A stretch of DNA of 64,000 bases from Ligula intestinalis (GCA_036362985.1 JAYGXS010000004.1:31536650-31600649); one strand, 5' to 3'; counted from the stretch's first letter, positions 10,441 through 24,404 are shown. Notes: generated by a model not told the origin, from the letters alone. Numbers and translations: made by a program.

Positions 10441-13400
10441 GGATAACTCAATTCTGCAATAATTCACTCTCAATACTGTTAAAACCTTATTAGACTAAAT
10501 TACTCTAAATATTTCTCCGGATATTAAGAGTGTGTGGTACGGTAGATATCTGGGATATTAATTAAGGTTTCGGCTCTGTTACCAGGTCATAAGCGTTGGC
10601 TGACTAGCGACTTTTGTCATAGCCAGTTGCCATAGCTTAACATCATGAGTGAATTTTCTGCCTTCACTGTTTCGTCCATGTCGGTTTCCGGACAATAATA
10701 ATACTGGTCCATATAGCTTTTTTTCTAGGGGCCAGTTTGATGGACAAGTTTGATTTTACCTACAGTTAGAGAGCTAATTTCGGTTTGCAATAGCCAAAAC
10801 TATTTCCACACTTGAATATTTCAAGCGTTGAATAGCAGAAACAAATAAGTTGGGTTTTCTTTAGTGAAGGAAAGATTTGCACCGCTATACAGTAAAGTGA
10901 GTTCTTGGTAAAGCATAATGGACCGGCCTCATTACTACATTCAATTTAGACACAGTTGGCAGGCAAGTCTTTTACATGTACGAGTTAATGCTCCTAGTAC
11001 GTAGAAGTAAGCAGTGTGACTCGTCTTCATGTATGAGCTAGTTAAGTAACATTTGGCAGTTAGATAAGCACCACCTGTCATTTGAATTTAAAAAATTCAG
11101 TCTTTGGATTATCTTTTAGGGGATGGGTGCTAATGTAACCTTTCGACCTCCAGGAAACAAGATAAAGGAAAAAGACAGATTGCAAAAGAAGCAGCACATT
11201 ATTAGGTCTCTTAGACTCATAATCTCTCATTTATTTACAGTGTTCCTTTTTAGTTTAATAAAAGTGATCATGCCCGAATGATTATTAATTTATATGTTTG
11301 TGAGCGTTATAACAGGCCAAGCAGGCGCTCCTTGGGACAAAAATTCTAGTAGTTAGTTGGTTGTTTATTTAAATTGTCTGGAACTTACTTGAGCAGACAG
11401 ATTTACAGGCTAAGGAAATTTTTCGTCGTCCGGAACATTAGTTTTATGATCTAGCTCTCTTTCTACCGCACGGCTTCTACAGTTCAGAATGTGAACAAGT
11501 AACGAAGTTTTCTTGTTTCATTATGCTTAAATCCACATATTGTTATCTATGCTTATATACTGAAGAAGAGCTGGAATGTAAGAAAGGGCATTTTGCTTAC
11601 ATCGAGATTCGGTGAGTGAAGGATCACTAAGACTGAGTTACCACGAATTAAAGAAAATTGGGACAAGCGGGTCCTCGACTGGACCGTAGAAACGCTAATT
11701 GAACTAAGCAAAGGGGCGCGCCTATGCTGAACGATTAAGTTTAAGCACAAGAGTCCAGAGAAATCCTGTTTTTTATGATGAGCTCTACGTCTAGTCTGAT
11801 ATGTTTGGCAAATTCACTTTTTCTTCCACGTAACACTTCTTACATCCTTACATTATTTTTACTACGTAAATGTCGTGTGGCAGCAGGTTGTGTTTTTATG
11901 CAATCGAACAGTGAACAGTTAGTGTACTATAACTCATTTTTTTGCTACGATGATCGCATATTACAGTCCATAGACTAAACCACAATAAACTCTGCCACCA
12001 AATGCAATCCCAATCGGCATATCAGACAGCTGCTATGGTAAGAATCACATAAAAACCCTCTATTCTGAGATAAATGTGTTTCAGGTGTAGGTTATCGCTC
12101 TTAAATAGCTTAATGTCTCAAAGGTACCAAATTGAATAATAGGGTCAATCTTCTGGATTCTAGTGCATTGGTCATGAGCAACTGCGCATAAACATGTTGG
12201 TTACGGTGGCTTTTAGGAAATTGCGATTCCAGTCGCTATTCATACCTTCTAGTGTGTTTTCTCTTGTGCTATATCTTGGTCTGATGATTTCATAAGTTTT
12301 ACGTGGGGCTTTTTCTTTCTGCCTTGTCTGATAACCGCAGTCACCCTCATTAAATAATCATAGACCACTTTTATTTACTTTAACTTTATACTGTAGCGAA
12401 GCTGAATTCGAGAAAAATACAGGATTGAATTAGGTTTTACGAAGTGCGAAAAAGGCTAGCACTCAACATCACACACAGATCGTAAAAAGAGCCAAAATGT
12501 TCCTTTTCAGTATACTTCTCATGCTGAACCTCTTTGTTACTCTACCTGAAAGAAAAATTTGACAACACATTTAAGGGTTTATTGTATCTTAACTTAAAGA
12601 GTGAGGCAAAGTTTTAGACCACTAACTAGGTTTGCGCTTAATTCAGAACAGTGCCTTTATTAAAGCGCTAAAGAGAGAGCAAAAATAAAATGATTATGAC
12701 CCAAGTTAAAGGGTGTCACAATTCTCAATGTTTGCTAATAGCATATGTTAGAAAAAGGAAAGAAGAAATTAATTATGCAGTCAAGGCTTACAAGAAAAAT
12801 TCATTTCCTGGCCAACCGGGGGATCACACAACTAACTGTAATGGGGGCAAGATGTCAGCACACTGGAAAAATAAGTGATAAAGGTCCATAGTTACCGAAT
12901 ATAGTAACGACTGAAACCACAATGTCCAGTTATTTTGCAACAAATTTAAGTGCAGACGACTGTAAGTCCCTCATCACTGAAGTCTTATTTGCAGATTTCA
13001 GATTCAGGCTTTATAATGACATCACTGCAGGAAAATGAATTACATTTGCGTATATATTTCGACCCATTTTGACAGAAAATATTAGTAATGAACCAGTGAT
13101 AGTTGTTTTTAGTAGTGAGGTGAATCAAGTAATAAAGCTGCTTTTGGGCGATGCCATAAACAATTCGGGCGTTTGACCGAATTGCCGACCCTAAGGCTCA
13201 CAAATGGCCCACTAGACGAACGCCTCCAGGCCTTGCCCGAACAGTTGTTTATTTTGAAGGACATTTCGACTAAAGCCATCTCGTATCCTTCTTCCCATTC
13301 ACTGTTGTTGCAATGCATGACCAATTCCAGAAGAGTGGTAACAGGCATAGGCGCAATGATTGACAATGCCGGTTAAAGGCTACTTAGGCTCTTTAACCGC

Positions 13401-16400
13401 TCACGTCAATCTGGATTAAGGGGAGATCGCTATCTTCTGCGCACAAAAACATCACGAAAAGGCCATTAAGTGGAAACCGCTACAGACTGTCTGACAGTGC
13501 TGGAAAGGTTTACTTTATTCCGCTAACTTTTCATCTTCTGAGCCAGAACCTTTTTTGTACCGTGCTAACTTCAAAGTGTATGTGATTGATTTCCGTGAGG
13601 AACCTGACGTCGGGCGCGAGTAATTATTTTTATTCACCGATCTCTCTCTCACACATCAGTGCCTCGTCGTAGGCCAGCCTATTTCGAATAATATTGCTGG
13701 GTTGTTGAGTCACCTATTTTGAGATTAAAATAGTGGACTTGGAATTCGAGAAGTTGGTGTTTCCATTAAAATCGCGTTGAGGAGGAGTCACTGCTGTCAG
13801 ACTACCGTTTCAGGGAAAGCTAAAAACATTTCAAAAGCTGAGAGTTTTCCAAGCCACGACTTTTATCGCGCGCTCAATCTATCCTTGTTAATTACTTATT
13901 GACTGGAGACGACAAGGGCTCTCATGGAATTAACTGCAATATCCTAGCCTGCTTCTATACATTAGTGACCTGTCCGGACTTAGTGGTAACCAGCGTGATA
14001 AAACTCAAGTTATCGACGTTGTTACTTACCATACTAACAGCCCAGATTCTAGCCAAAAGGCCCAGACATGCGTTTTGCCAGTTTTCTGCCGTTGTTTGAC
14101 ACATCTGTGAGGGATCTGGCTAATCAGTTGGTTCACTCAGCTTTCCCTAATTGCTTTCAGGGTAATATACCCATTTTGAAAGTTCGGCTTTTTAAATTTC
14201 CTTAGAAAGCAACCTCGGTTAGCCGTATACATCAGTATATTTAAGGTCTTTAGGCACATTTGTTGTCTAAAACTCATCAACCACGATGTAAAGCACACCC
14301 ACTGCCATTGTACGGACTGTAAGAGTTATAAATGATGTTGTATCTTACGATAATAACAGACGCAATTTTAGAGTATTAAAGGCTTTTTGGTGTTTTATTG
14401 TTTGCAATGGCATGTCAACGCTGGCTATTAATCAGCAACAACACCAAGACGCAGCAGGGGCAAAGACAACTCGAGCGTAGATAATAGTAAGCAACACTTG
14501 ATTTTTATTTACCCCATTCTCTATATCAGAGGTATTTCTGGTAGAAAGACCAAATCAAGAACAGAAGAGAGGGTTGTAGATGCCATATCCAGCAAAATCA
14601 CACCCGACCGAGGCTTCGATGCTATACGTACCAGCTCTAAGGTAGAGGCTTTTTGTTTTCACACATTTGACCACGCCATTTCAATCTGACTGCCCGCTTT
14701 GCATATGAGGTGGTCCTTCTGCTACTCCACAATTATGCAAACCGCATTCAGTGCAACAACTTAGTCTGCAATTACGTCAAATTGTTGAAGGTTAAGCTAG
14801 TAAGTGATGGATTCATTTGAGAACGACCTTATTTTTCTCCATTACCTCTGGAGAGCGTGAATCTTGGGTAATTCGACGTAAAACCGTCATTCAACACTTG
14901 ATGGACGAACTCGCATGTGATTAAATTGAGCACAATTGAGGAAATTTCCGTACATTCTGGCCCTCATCCGAAAAGACAGTCAAATGAGCCAATCAACTGG
15001 AATTCTTAAAGGGCTTTGACCCGAGCAAATTAAGGATTTTGTCGAGCTGCCATGAGGGAGGATGCCATACTGTCGCCTCTGTCTCCTCACTACCTTTGTT
15101 ATCCCAGAGGCATTTTTCCACGACCTTTGAGGAAGTTGGGCAAATTGCGTGCCACACGCACTGACTGCGTTAGCATTCAGTACCGGCAGCTGTTCCTCTT
15201 GCACTGGTTATTTTGTCAAATCATATTAAAATAGGCAGGATAGATGGCAGTTAATACCTTTCAAATGAGAAGTCTAATCTCTGCGGTAGACTTCTGAAAA
15301 ATCCATTGAACACTGTGGAATAAAAAGCTGAATTATTATTCCCAGTATCCGAATAGACGACGGCTACAACCACTTTTATGGGAATAAGGCTATTTGGTTC
15401 TTCAATTTTGTGAGGAGAAGTTCGCAATTCAACTACATTTATAACGCAGCAAATCATAGCAGACTTCAGGTTGGTTTGCAGTTCTCATTATAAGACAGTG
15501 CAAAGGATCAACCAATGTTCGGTTCCTTTGGTTCGCCTTTACTACAAAAGTTGACCGACGTTTCACCTAAGGGAACTTAATGCATTCTAATTCTTCTCAG
15601 GATACAAAAAATATTTCGCATCACAGTTGTTTATTCGGCCATATATCTTACATATTAACTTTATGAAAGGAAAATAAGGCATGCACTGAAATAAAACAAA
15701 GTAGCAGAATCGCCTTCATTTATAAACACTAGTTGATGTTTGGGTTGAACGTTGCGTTTAATGGTCGGCTTTGTTTGTTTCATTACTAAAGAACAGTATG
15801 GGAAGGGGGATTATCTGGGTTTGATTTATTTCGCTTGTGCTATGTTAATCTGCGTCTTAACCAGATGTTTCCTATTTTTTCCGACAAAAGGATGAATTAT
15901 TTTAGTATTCAGGCACTAATGATCTTGGAATAATATATGAGTTTGAATACTTCGTGCTATTGACTAGGGGGTTATCTGGTTACAATTACAGCAAGCGCAT
16001 TTGAACGTCAATCAACGCAACCGACGTTCTAAAAAAGGTGACCAGACGAAAAAAAGCTACCTCTAAAGATAGATTAAGGAGTGAGCCCACCGGTTGAATG
16101 CAAAATGCACAAAAACTGTCAAGGGGATGCTTAGCAGCCCGTACACATAGCGATTTACATAAGAGACACGACACAAACCCCAAGTCGTTTATCAGTGACA
16201 AAGAAGACCGGAGTAATTCATTCCCACTGCTCACGTCATATAAGATTTCAAAGCTGAGCACATTTACGTTTTTTAAAGCCTTCAAGTAATCGCTTGAGTG
16301 AAAAAAAGTTACATTTTATGAGAACCTCGGGTTTTTGGAGAAATATATCTCACCTGTAAGTTTTTTTGCGTATTTCATACGTTTCCGTTAATTAAATTGT

Positions 16401-16901
16401 CTCGTCGGTTCATCCCTTAATAGTTATCTCTGCATCATTGTTTACAGAAAATAACACCCAAAACACTTTGTGCCACAACAGTAAGGCTACCACGAGACCC
16501 TTAAAGTAAAAGACAGAAACTTTTGCTCACAGTGCTTCCAAAACTGCATTATGAAAGTGTTTATTGTGACAGACTTGCGCAGCCAAATTTTCTAGATACA
16601 GACCACATTGTCATCTAAAGATTATCTAGGTGTTCATTTTATCGGTAGTATAATATATCGTTAACCAAGTGCTAAGAAGTTGAATACTGGTGCATGCATT
16701 GACTGAGTACTCGTCCTCGTCATGTAGCTTTCTTCGGTCCGGACACATTCCCACTAAAAGCGAGCTGAATACGGCACTGATAGCCCTCTCCACCATCAGT
16801 GATGAGTCACTCAATCAAAGGCCATCAGATGGCGTCATGAGCCACGCAAGCACCTCCGGTGCTGTCTTCGTTTTCCCGCTTTCCCCTCGTCACTATTTGA
16901 G
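10441..16901. other. AT-rich stretch with no recognised gene
   Basis: Scattered short ORFs of 60-100 codons occur, for example at 13173-13376, 13899-14099, 14498-14689 and 15052-15234. None carries a motif I can name, and no consistent exon chain could be built. GC content rises slightly around 13.1-15.2 kb, which could reflect old mobile elements or small exons. Confidence 0.4.
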
Positions 16902-17029
16902 ATGGCAAATTTGGAGCTAAAAGTTGACTTAACTGTGCGGCTTTTTGACGGAAGTCCGGTCAAACCCCTTTATGGAAGACACTGGGTTTTGCCGAAGTCA
17001 TTTCCTCAGCATGATCACCCTTATCTGCA
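16902..17029 (+). CDS. Candidate first coding exon of an unidentified gene
   Basis: An ATG in good context (GAGATGG) opens a 42-codon frame that reads naturally: MANLELKVDLTVRLFDGSP, then VKPLYGRHWVLPKSFP and QHDHPYLQ. It ends at a GTGAGT donor at 17030 (CTGCA/GTGAGT), with two bases of the next codon left over. If the donor is not used, the frame stops at once (TGA at 17031). The sequence around it, about 16690-17170, is less AT-rich than its surroundings. I recognise no family; the RLFDGSP string faintly recalls retroviral-type protease regions of LTR elements. I could not find a following exon. Confidence 0.2.
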
Positions 17030-17562
17030 GTGAGTCATCTCGTCCATAAAAAGTCGCCCAAGCGGTGAAATGCCTGTTGTCTCGACTGGTCCAAAAAGAC
17101 GATTTATCGGCCTTGCGCTGGCTGCTGTAGTTCCCACGCATTCCCCTTGCAGTGGTATATACGGATAAGCGCACTCAAATCCAAAGCCTGGCAAAGTAAA
17201 ATAATGTTGCCTTCAAATACCTAACCCTCGAATGCCTATCGCAACAAATCGTTTGATTGCATGTGGACTGTGCTGTGGGCTGTTCAAGTCGTTAGCATGC
17301 AAACTTTTTCATGTCAGCGAAATAAACTAACAGCCATATTTGCAGTGGGTAGACTACACACACAGTCAGCAGATGTCTACTGCCAAATTGTCTTGCAGTG
17401 CCAACGACCGAGTTCTTTCTGTGTGCTTGACTTTTGAATTATTCACATTCTGCCTGCCAAATTTGCCAGCCGGCGTACAACCACAACAGTATAATAAAAC
17501 CTTAAGAGATTTATATTGTAGCAAGTGACGCAAATATTCGCATCCCTGGTATGCGTATAGAT
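17030..17562. other. No recognised gene
   Basis: Moderate GC content and a few short open frames occur, without recognised motifs or exon structure. Confidence 0.35.
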
Positions 17563-17617
17563 AGAGAAAAAGAAGAAAAAGAAGAAGAAGAAGAAGAAGA
17601 AGAAGAAGAAAAAGAAG
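17563..17617. repeat. GAA/AAG trinucleotide microsatellite
   Basis: The segment is a purine-only run of GAA units (AGAAGAAGAAGAAGAAG and similar) with a few interrupting GAAAAA units. It makes an artificial poly-phenylalanine frame on the minus strand. Confidence 0.95.
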
Positions 17618-20110
17618 GCGTGTCGATCATCGAGATCGCTCGGCATAGATTGCCCTGCGCAGGCATTTCCGGAATGACGGCACTGGTGATTGATTAGCCG
17701 CTTCCCCTTTATAACAATTGATTGACCCCTGCCCTTGTCCTTCGTTGACGCTTTTATTTCTAACGATTGACTCCTACAAGAGTCCGAACGTCCAAACGAA
17801 AGAAAGTATGGTTCTGGTGGTCTAGACGCCTTCTGCTTTATCTGTATAAAATCGAAAAAACGCTCATTCTGAAAAGTACAAGTTTTTGTTTTGAGTTAAC
17901 GTAGTTCCATTTCAATAACTGCCTCACTTCTAATGTGAATTGAAATCAAAAATATGTTTGGTGGCAATCCTCGGTATTCCTATAATGAGGCGCTATCGAA
18001 GCACTTTTCAAAAATAAGCTTCCACTCTCAAGCATCATTTATATAACGGAATATAATACCTGGGAAACTTTATAATGCTGAATGTAACTGGTAAGAGTAA
18101 TCCGACAAACCTCTGTCATATCTGGTTGCAGTCCAAATAATGTAAGGAAATTCTCTAATGTTCGCCTATATTAATACGACGTTAACTATTGAAAAGTTTT
18201 TGCCCTTTAACCAATTCGTTTTTTCTCATGGTCACTTTTCAGGAGTTCCGTTTCAAGACAGTTGAAAATGTTATTAATTACGCTTGAATATTACGTCTGG
18301 AAAAAGTTATATGCAAAGCCAAATTTAACTTGACATCGCGTTGAAGTCCATAGGACAGACATTTTCGTCGCAAAAATAGTTTATTTCTTTTCTATCTCCC
18401 TATCTATACTAAAAAGCATAGCAGTCACGATCATAAAAGTGAGGTGTGATTTTGACTATGTCAAAGAATTGCTGATATCTGTCGGCAGTGTGTTTTTAAT
18501 AAACCTATCCAGCTCGGGATTGTCCAATAATTTAAATGGTTGTCGGAGTCGCAAATCGGCATACACTCATGACGAAAACAGGGTAATAAACATACAGAAC
18601 ACGTTTATAAAACAGACATAGAGGAGTATTTACTGAAAGTTGCCTCATTTATAGAAAAAAACGTCAGACTAGGTTTTTGGGCTGCACACTATTTTGGTAG
18701 CTTTATGTAAACCTGATTACGACTGGCGTCAGGCCTATGAATGTTTAAACGCTTGAGTATATCACCTATCGTTCACAACGCACATACAGGTGCAGGAAGT
18801 CAAGAAAAGGGGAAAAAGGTTTGCCATCTTTTCATCCCAGCGTACGCTTCTGCAAAAAAAATAGTTTATAATGTAGTCACTGACCATTTAAGGATGAAAT
18901 TAAACCACTTCGTTTGGAAGATAAAAAGGGAGCTGGCTAACAGACCTGCACACACTCTTCTAACGATATCTGTGACGCGGTTGAAAAACTACATGAAATA
19001 TCATTCACACGCTTCTTTAGCTCGTAAATGCCCGGAAGGGTTGTCCATACTTTCAGGATTTCTTCTACGTTTTTTTACCATAAACCTCGGTTGATTTGCT
19101 CGTACCGGTAACGCTATAGCCACTAGGTGAATGAAGTCAGCTTCCCATACTTATGGAACAGATGTTCTTAGCCGATGCATTTAAGGTGAAGTGATGGTCT
19201 CATGTGTAATTTTTTCAACCTTGGTATAAGTTGCTGTGCTTCGAAGGTCTTCCACATTTGATTTACACTGCACATGTTGTGTAGACACTTGTTGTGCTCT
19301 TGAGTGTTTACCAAAGTTAGGACGGATCAACTGACTCGACACTGTTCTAACCAGTGTTGACACGGGAACACGCTTATTTATAACAAACCTCCTCAACAAA
19401 TTGAGACACAAGATATTAGAAGCATTGATAGCGTATGACCCTCGATGTTTCTTATGTGCATCGCGAGTGATAAGTGACTACCTAAGAAGATGTTCATCAT
19501 ATGGTTTACCTATGCATTCATAATGTTAGATCATGCTGCCAATTTACTGACTTCCCAAACGAAATACCTTTATTGTTATCTGTCAGCAACATACATAACC
19601 TGCGTGATTTTAGCCCGTTTGCTTGAATAGAGATGGAACAAGATTTCGATAGACGTTTTGCATTGATAACGGTGTAGTTCAGATAACAATGATATACGTA
19701 AACGTCTAAAGTTGACACTGACAGCAATTTGAGGGGTTTGCTTTTTGATAATGCGAAAAGAGGCATTGAAAGAGGCCCAGAAGCTGTCACCTTTTGTATC
19801 AATTACGTCGTCGACTGCATCTCTGACAGTGGCAAAGAAAGTAAGGTCGATGTCATGCAAGTAGGAAAGACAACTAGAGGATAGTGTGAACGTTTTTCAG
19901 CAATTCCTTACTTAATCAATTCCAGAAGAAAGTGTTTATTATGAACAAACTGCCCTTTATTGTTATTTTTTGACCGTTCCTAAAAAATATGTTGACGATG
20001 CCGGAGGACCACATTGTGCATAGGCGTGAATGAAAACAATAAAAGAAATTAGTTTAATGGTTATGAAATGATGCTTTGGAGTGAAGGCAAAAAAACATTT
20101 AATCGAAAAA
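17618..20110. other. AT-rich stretch with no recognised gene
   Basis: Short open frames only. The longest is 117 codons at 18741-19094 on the plus strand; I see no domain and no splice context for it. Two overlapping 94-codon frames on the minus strand near 19.5-19.9 kb are likewise unassigned. Confidence 0.4.
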
Positions 20111-20114
20111 GACT

Positions 20115-20205
20115 TGGCAGTCTTGCTGGGGATCGAACCCACGATGACAAAGGGAAGGCTTTAGTGCAGCAAGCCCCCTAACCACCTGAGCAATGGGGTC
20201 TCTTT
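20115..20205 (-). repeat. tRNA-derived SINE-like unit
   Basis: The reverse complement contains an A box ATTGCTCAGGTGGTTAGG and, about 45 bases on, a nearly perfect B box GGGTTCGATCCCC. The intervening anticodon region and the ends (GAGACCCC at one side, AAGACTGCC at the other) do not form a proper cloverleaf acceptor. It is therefore a SINE head or a tRNA pseudogene, not a functional tRNA. Confidence 0.65.
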
Positions 20206-23200
20206 GCGAGGCTTGGCAATTTACCAGCCCACCCTACCGCAAAGTATAGGAACCACGAATTCTGCTACAGTAAACTGACTGTGTAATCAGGAATACTTAA
20301 GCACCACGTCTAAAATCTATCAAATAACTACCAGGTGCAGGTAGCCGATTTGCGTCTGGTAGTCATCTAATGGAAATTCTGATTTAAAAAGCTTCTTAAT
20401 GAATCGAAATTATTGTATTCCATATGGTGCAGAAGTCTGAATGCGTAGTAAAGCCTAATTCTGGCTGTCGTCAATTAGACTCCCAACGCATTTTTTTGAA
20501 ATGAGGTAAATTCAAATTTACCAAGGCTCCCTCATGAGAAAGCATTTCTTTCGAAACCTATTGGTGGGTTTGATACTAGTGAATGTTAAATGTCGTACAT
20601 GCTACTACACATCATGGTTGGCAACAAATGGACGTGTTCATCTGCATAACTATATAAAAAACTTGGTAACGAGAACCCCTTAAAATAGAGTTATTCGGAG
20701 GAAGGCTATGTGTTCTCGTGTTCGTACGTTCACCGATATCATCACTGAAGTTAACGTAAGGTGGCAACATGTTCAATGCAAGAGTTTTCTGGTGTCCTGC
20801 GTGGCAAATGAGGGTGGCATTGAAATGCGAAACCACAGCTATTTGTTTGTAGGATGTTCTCATTAGCCAGGATAAAAGGAGACCTATCACTAAGAAATCG
20901 ATAATGGTACCACAAAATATTGATGAACCCAGGCCTGCAGCCTCCAATCCGGTGCGCGCAATCTAAGTAGGTTGGATATGCCTTGACTTTCATTTCGAAT
21001 TAACTGAGATATTAATTTCTTCTTGCAATCAATTCTAGACCTAAGTTCATCTGCATGCTTGGAACACGCCAGCTCTGTCTGAATAGGTCCCTTCTCAAAG
21101 TCACTATCTGCGAAGAACATAAATGTTAGCTAATGCATTAATCCGTCTCGAGCACGTTCATCTGCAGAATATTATGGCTTCCCTGTGATTGCCTTCTTAT
21201 TGTACCTCTCCAAGGCACATGGTATCCTTTTTCTCAGAATTATTTGAAAAATTCGTTGATGCAGGTATTTCTCTCTAGGTAATCTGGTTTCTGACTCTCA
21301 TGAAACTTATTTAATGCAAGCATGCTATGTTTTACTGTAAAACCTTTAGTATTGCGTCCGCTTGATCACACAATGTCATTAGGGTATCCACGCTCATCAC
21401 TTCTTGCTATAAGTTTTTTTGAAACCTGTCACGCTCTACTCGTCTGCTGTGGGAAACCTGAGGTCAAGGTAATGTTGCTTTTGATGAGTATAATGTTGTG
21501 TTCAAAATAAAAATAAACCTGATTTGAATGTTCCACGACCAGCCGACTCCGATCAATTTTTTAATCGATTGCACATATTCTAATGTCAGTGTTTTATTAA
21601 CTGTGCAGTTAGTTAACTAACTGGAAGCAAAAAAAGTCAGGCTCTAACATTAAAACAAAAAAACGGCTTTGGGGAATTTGAGTGGAAAAATGTCGGTCAC
21701 TGTTTTAAACCACTTTTTTAGCTTAGCAATGTTTCAGACCAGGAAGTCTTGTTATCTCAAAGCAAACATGTTTCACTCTTGTCTATGTTGAGCACGTCCA
21801 ACGACTAAAAAACTGCAATACTCAACCTAAAATTCGGTAAGTAAAAATGAAACGGAAATTTACGTTACCCAAACAGGGTAACTTCCGATCTATTTAGACA
21901 AAGATGGCTATAGCGGTGGTTGTGCTAAAACTTTTCCCCTAATCTTATGGGAACGAAGTCCACTGAAGCCGCTCAGGGTTGTAACAATTGGGTGTTGGTC
22001 AAGCCTGTGAGATACGTCGAAAATGCGAAATTATTTTCTAGAGAAGGTAGTGAATTTAAACTAACTTGGTAAAAGCATACAATAAATGACTACATAGAGT
22101 AGATGTCAGTGTTTTGACCAGTCAATAAAGCAACAGTTAGACACGCCTGCACATTGTAGCTCAGAGAAGGCCATTTTCAAAAATAGTAATGGATAATTAT
22201 CCGAATTTACTATTTGTTTACTCAAGCATAACACTTTATGTAAGGAACACATTGATAAAAAAAGCAGACATTATATCGTAAGTCACGCTCGTGTTCGATC
22301 TATTAAATTTTGGCCATTCGCAGCAATGAGTGCTAGTCTTTGTAAAATAAATGCTTCAATTTTTTAAGTCCTCATTTCTTTTCAGAGACTGTTATATTAT
22401 AACTTGGATACAAACAGATGAATTTCCTTCTTTCATCTGGTTTTTTACATTTTTAAATTTTCTCATTTGACGATGGGTTTAATAGAAATCCTAAAAGTCG
22501 GGCTAATATAATTATTGTTTCAGTTATTTTACTTGGTTTCTAATGAATTTGTTTTATGGTTGCCAAAGACCTTATACCGCTACAAATGTTCCATAATATT
22601 AGCTTACAAAAATGGAAGAAGTCTTCTCTAACAAACTTAGCAATACATGTAGGCTTGAGCAAAATTTCAAGGATGGGAAATATAACTGATTCATAATATT
22701 AAACTTCAAATCATGCTTTACCCAATATTTACCACTAAATTTACAGCTATGTTAACCTCGGACACTTACCTATAACGTAAACGCACCTCAAAACTAAACC
22801 TTTGCCTTAACATTAGTCCTTAACTTAAAGCTAAACTTAAATATAGCCCTACATCTAACAGTTTTTTCCCCGAAAAGCTGCTAGAATATTTGGTTACGCT
22901 TTAGGCATATTGCCCGAAAGTTTTATAGACTACTGGCCATTACCAGTTTACTTAACACTGAAGTGTGACCTTATGTGAAATAAGAATTCTGAATTATGCC
23001 AACAGGTGTTTCGCTGGTTGAATGCAGCCTACGTTCTCCGAATTATTTGCGCAGTTTTTGTTTCAAAAGTCAAAATTATCACAATTGTGTTATCTTGGAC
23101 AGAATTTTAAACAAATTACAGAGTTATTCTAAATTATTGCTATGCCGCGATTAATAGCGACTGAAGGGTCGCCAGAAGTACAAGGTGTATGTTCTTCAAT

Positions 23201-24162
23201 TTGATTGACCGCCAGTTTGTTTAAAGGGGCTTTTGACACAGTAATGTGATCTATATTTGCAGTTTTTAGTTGCACAAATATCGTTACTCGTAATTCAATG
23301 TTTTGTTTCTTAACAAGTATCGAATAGGAAGGCCGTAGGCAAGATGTTAAGTGCCTAGCACACCAGACACAACCACACCACTTTCTTTGCTAAACTGGTC
23401 GTAAAAATAGATCTGAATTTTGTTTTTTTAAAGTGAGACTTTAGTTTTATTAACAAGTGGAAACGAATTTTATAATATAGGCCTTTGTAATTTGTTGCGT
23501 TCAATTCACTCCCGGTGTTTATGTTGCTTGTCATCGCACGAATTCACTTAAAGGATTGTCAGTTGGGCAATCCACACTATAATTGCCAAAACAAAGGTTT
23601 TCCTATTAATAAGACAGTGGTTCCTGTGGCTAGTAAACATACAAGACTTTAAATAAAAGTCGTGCTGACATATTGCTCACGGCCGTGAAATTTGATTTAA
23701 CTTCCGTGGTAAACCAAACACGTCGCTTACTGCACCCTTGTCGTAATTATTTGTGATTTTACTTCTTTGTCGATACTACTACCTGCTTTCAATTCACTCC
23801 TTTTTAAGGCGTCTTTTTGCCTCTGGGTTCTCTAGTTTTAATTTGTGGCATTTAGTTTGGTACTGAGTAGTAGAAGTTATGATAGCCATCTAGTAAACAG
23901 ACATACATCAATGGAGATGCAGTGGCGCTATTGTGTATTTTATAGCAAATTCAATAACACTGTTGCCAGTTCCGGAACCGCTCATATTGTAATATGCGCG
24001 GTTCACTTGTAGAATCGTGCAGCTTGTCGGGCTGACAGTTGCTGGTGATAACACTTGTAGGTGATTCATTTGCCCCTGACTCATCGACATTCAACGCTGA
24101 CCGTCGACGTAGTAGCAAGTGACGACGTGGGAGAAAATATAGAAGCCAGCTGTGCACAGAAG
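20206..24162. other. AT-rich intergenic stretch upstream of the M6-like gene
   Basis: The three overlapping minus-strand frames at 20612-21120 show no recognised domain. A degenerate TTAGG-like tract at 22755-22885 is described separately. A promoter for the downstream gene presumably lies at the right end, but no clear TATA box or initiator stands out. Confidence 0.4.
22750..22885. repeat. Degenerate telomere-like tract, copy 1
   Basis: The plus strand shows loosely repeated CTTAAC/TAAACC words (AACCTTTGCCTTAACATTAG, CCTTAACTTAAAGCTAAAC). On the other strand these are GGTTAAGG-type. The tract is flanked by CTCGGACACTTACC on the left and TTTTTTCCCCGAAAAGC on the right. Similar tracts with TCGG.CACTCA-type flanks occur near 34200-34415 and 41845-42045. 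Confidence 0.4.
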
Positions 24163-24404
24163 ATGGCTAGCAAAATAATAGGCTTGCGATATAATCCACT
24201 CCTCCTTATCCTTTTGATATTTGAAAGGTCGTCTACAGGTGCATTTTTTGGCTTAGACGGTGGCTCCGGTGCACGATGTCTTCGGAGCTGGCCAATGAGT
24301 GCCCTCCTTGGTCTCATTCTCGTCCTGCTGGGTGGAGCTGCCTTCAGTGCGGGAGTAATTTATGCCAGAACCAACCTCATCCTTCTGACAGAGGCCAACC
24401 ACCT
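24163..24404 (+). CDS. M6-like gene, exon 1
   Basis: The exon runs from the first in-frame ATG to a CCT/GTAAGT donor, leaving two bases of codon 81. It encodes a leader containing NPLLLILLIF, a glycine-rich link, and the first family helix (SALLGLILVLLGGAAFSAGV). The frame is open upstream of the ATG without another ATG. A TCTACAG preceded by pyrimidine-rich sequence at 24233-24239 could be an acceptor, which would make the first 26 residues untranslated intron. Confidence 0.75.

Noticed and set aside
15550..15600. Possible PLE tail (reverse complement GGTGAAACGTCGG)
   Set aside because: Only one short word matches and no GATGA block accompanies it.
17443..17646. Minus-strand frame with a long phenylalanine run
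   Set aside because: Produced by translating the GAA microsatellite.
20612..21120. Three overlapping 76-111 codon minus-strand frames
   Set aside because: No recognised motif in any frame and no splice chain joining them; overlapping frames on one strand point to chance.
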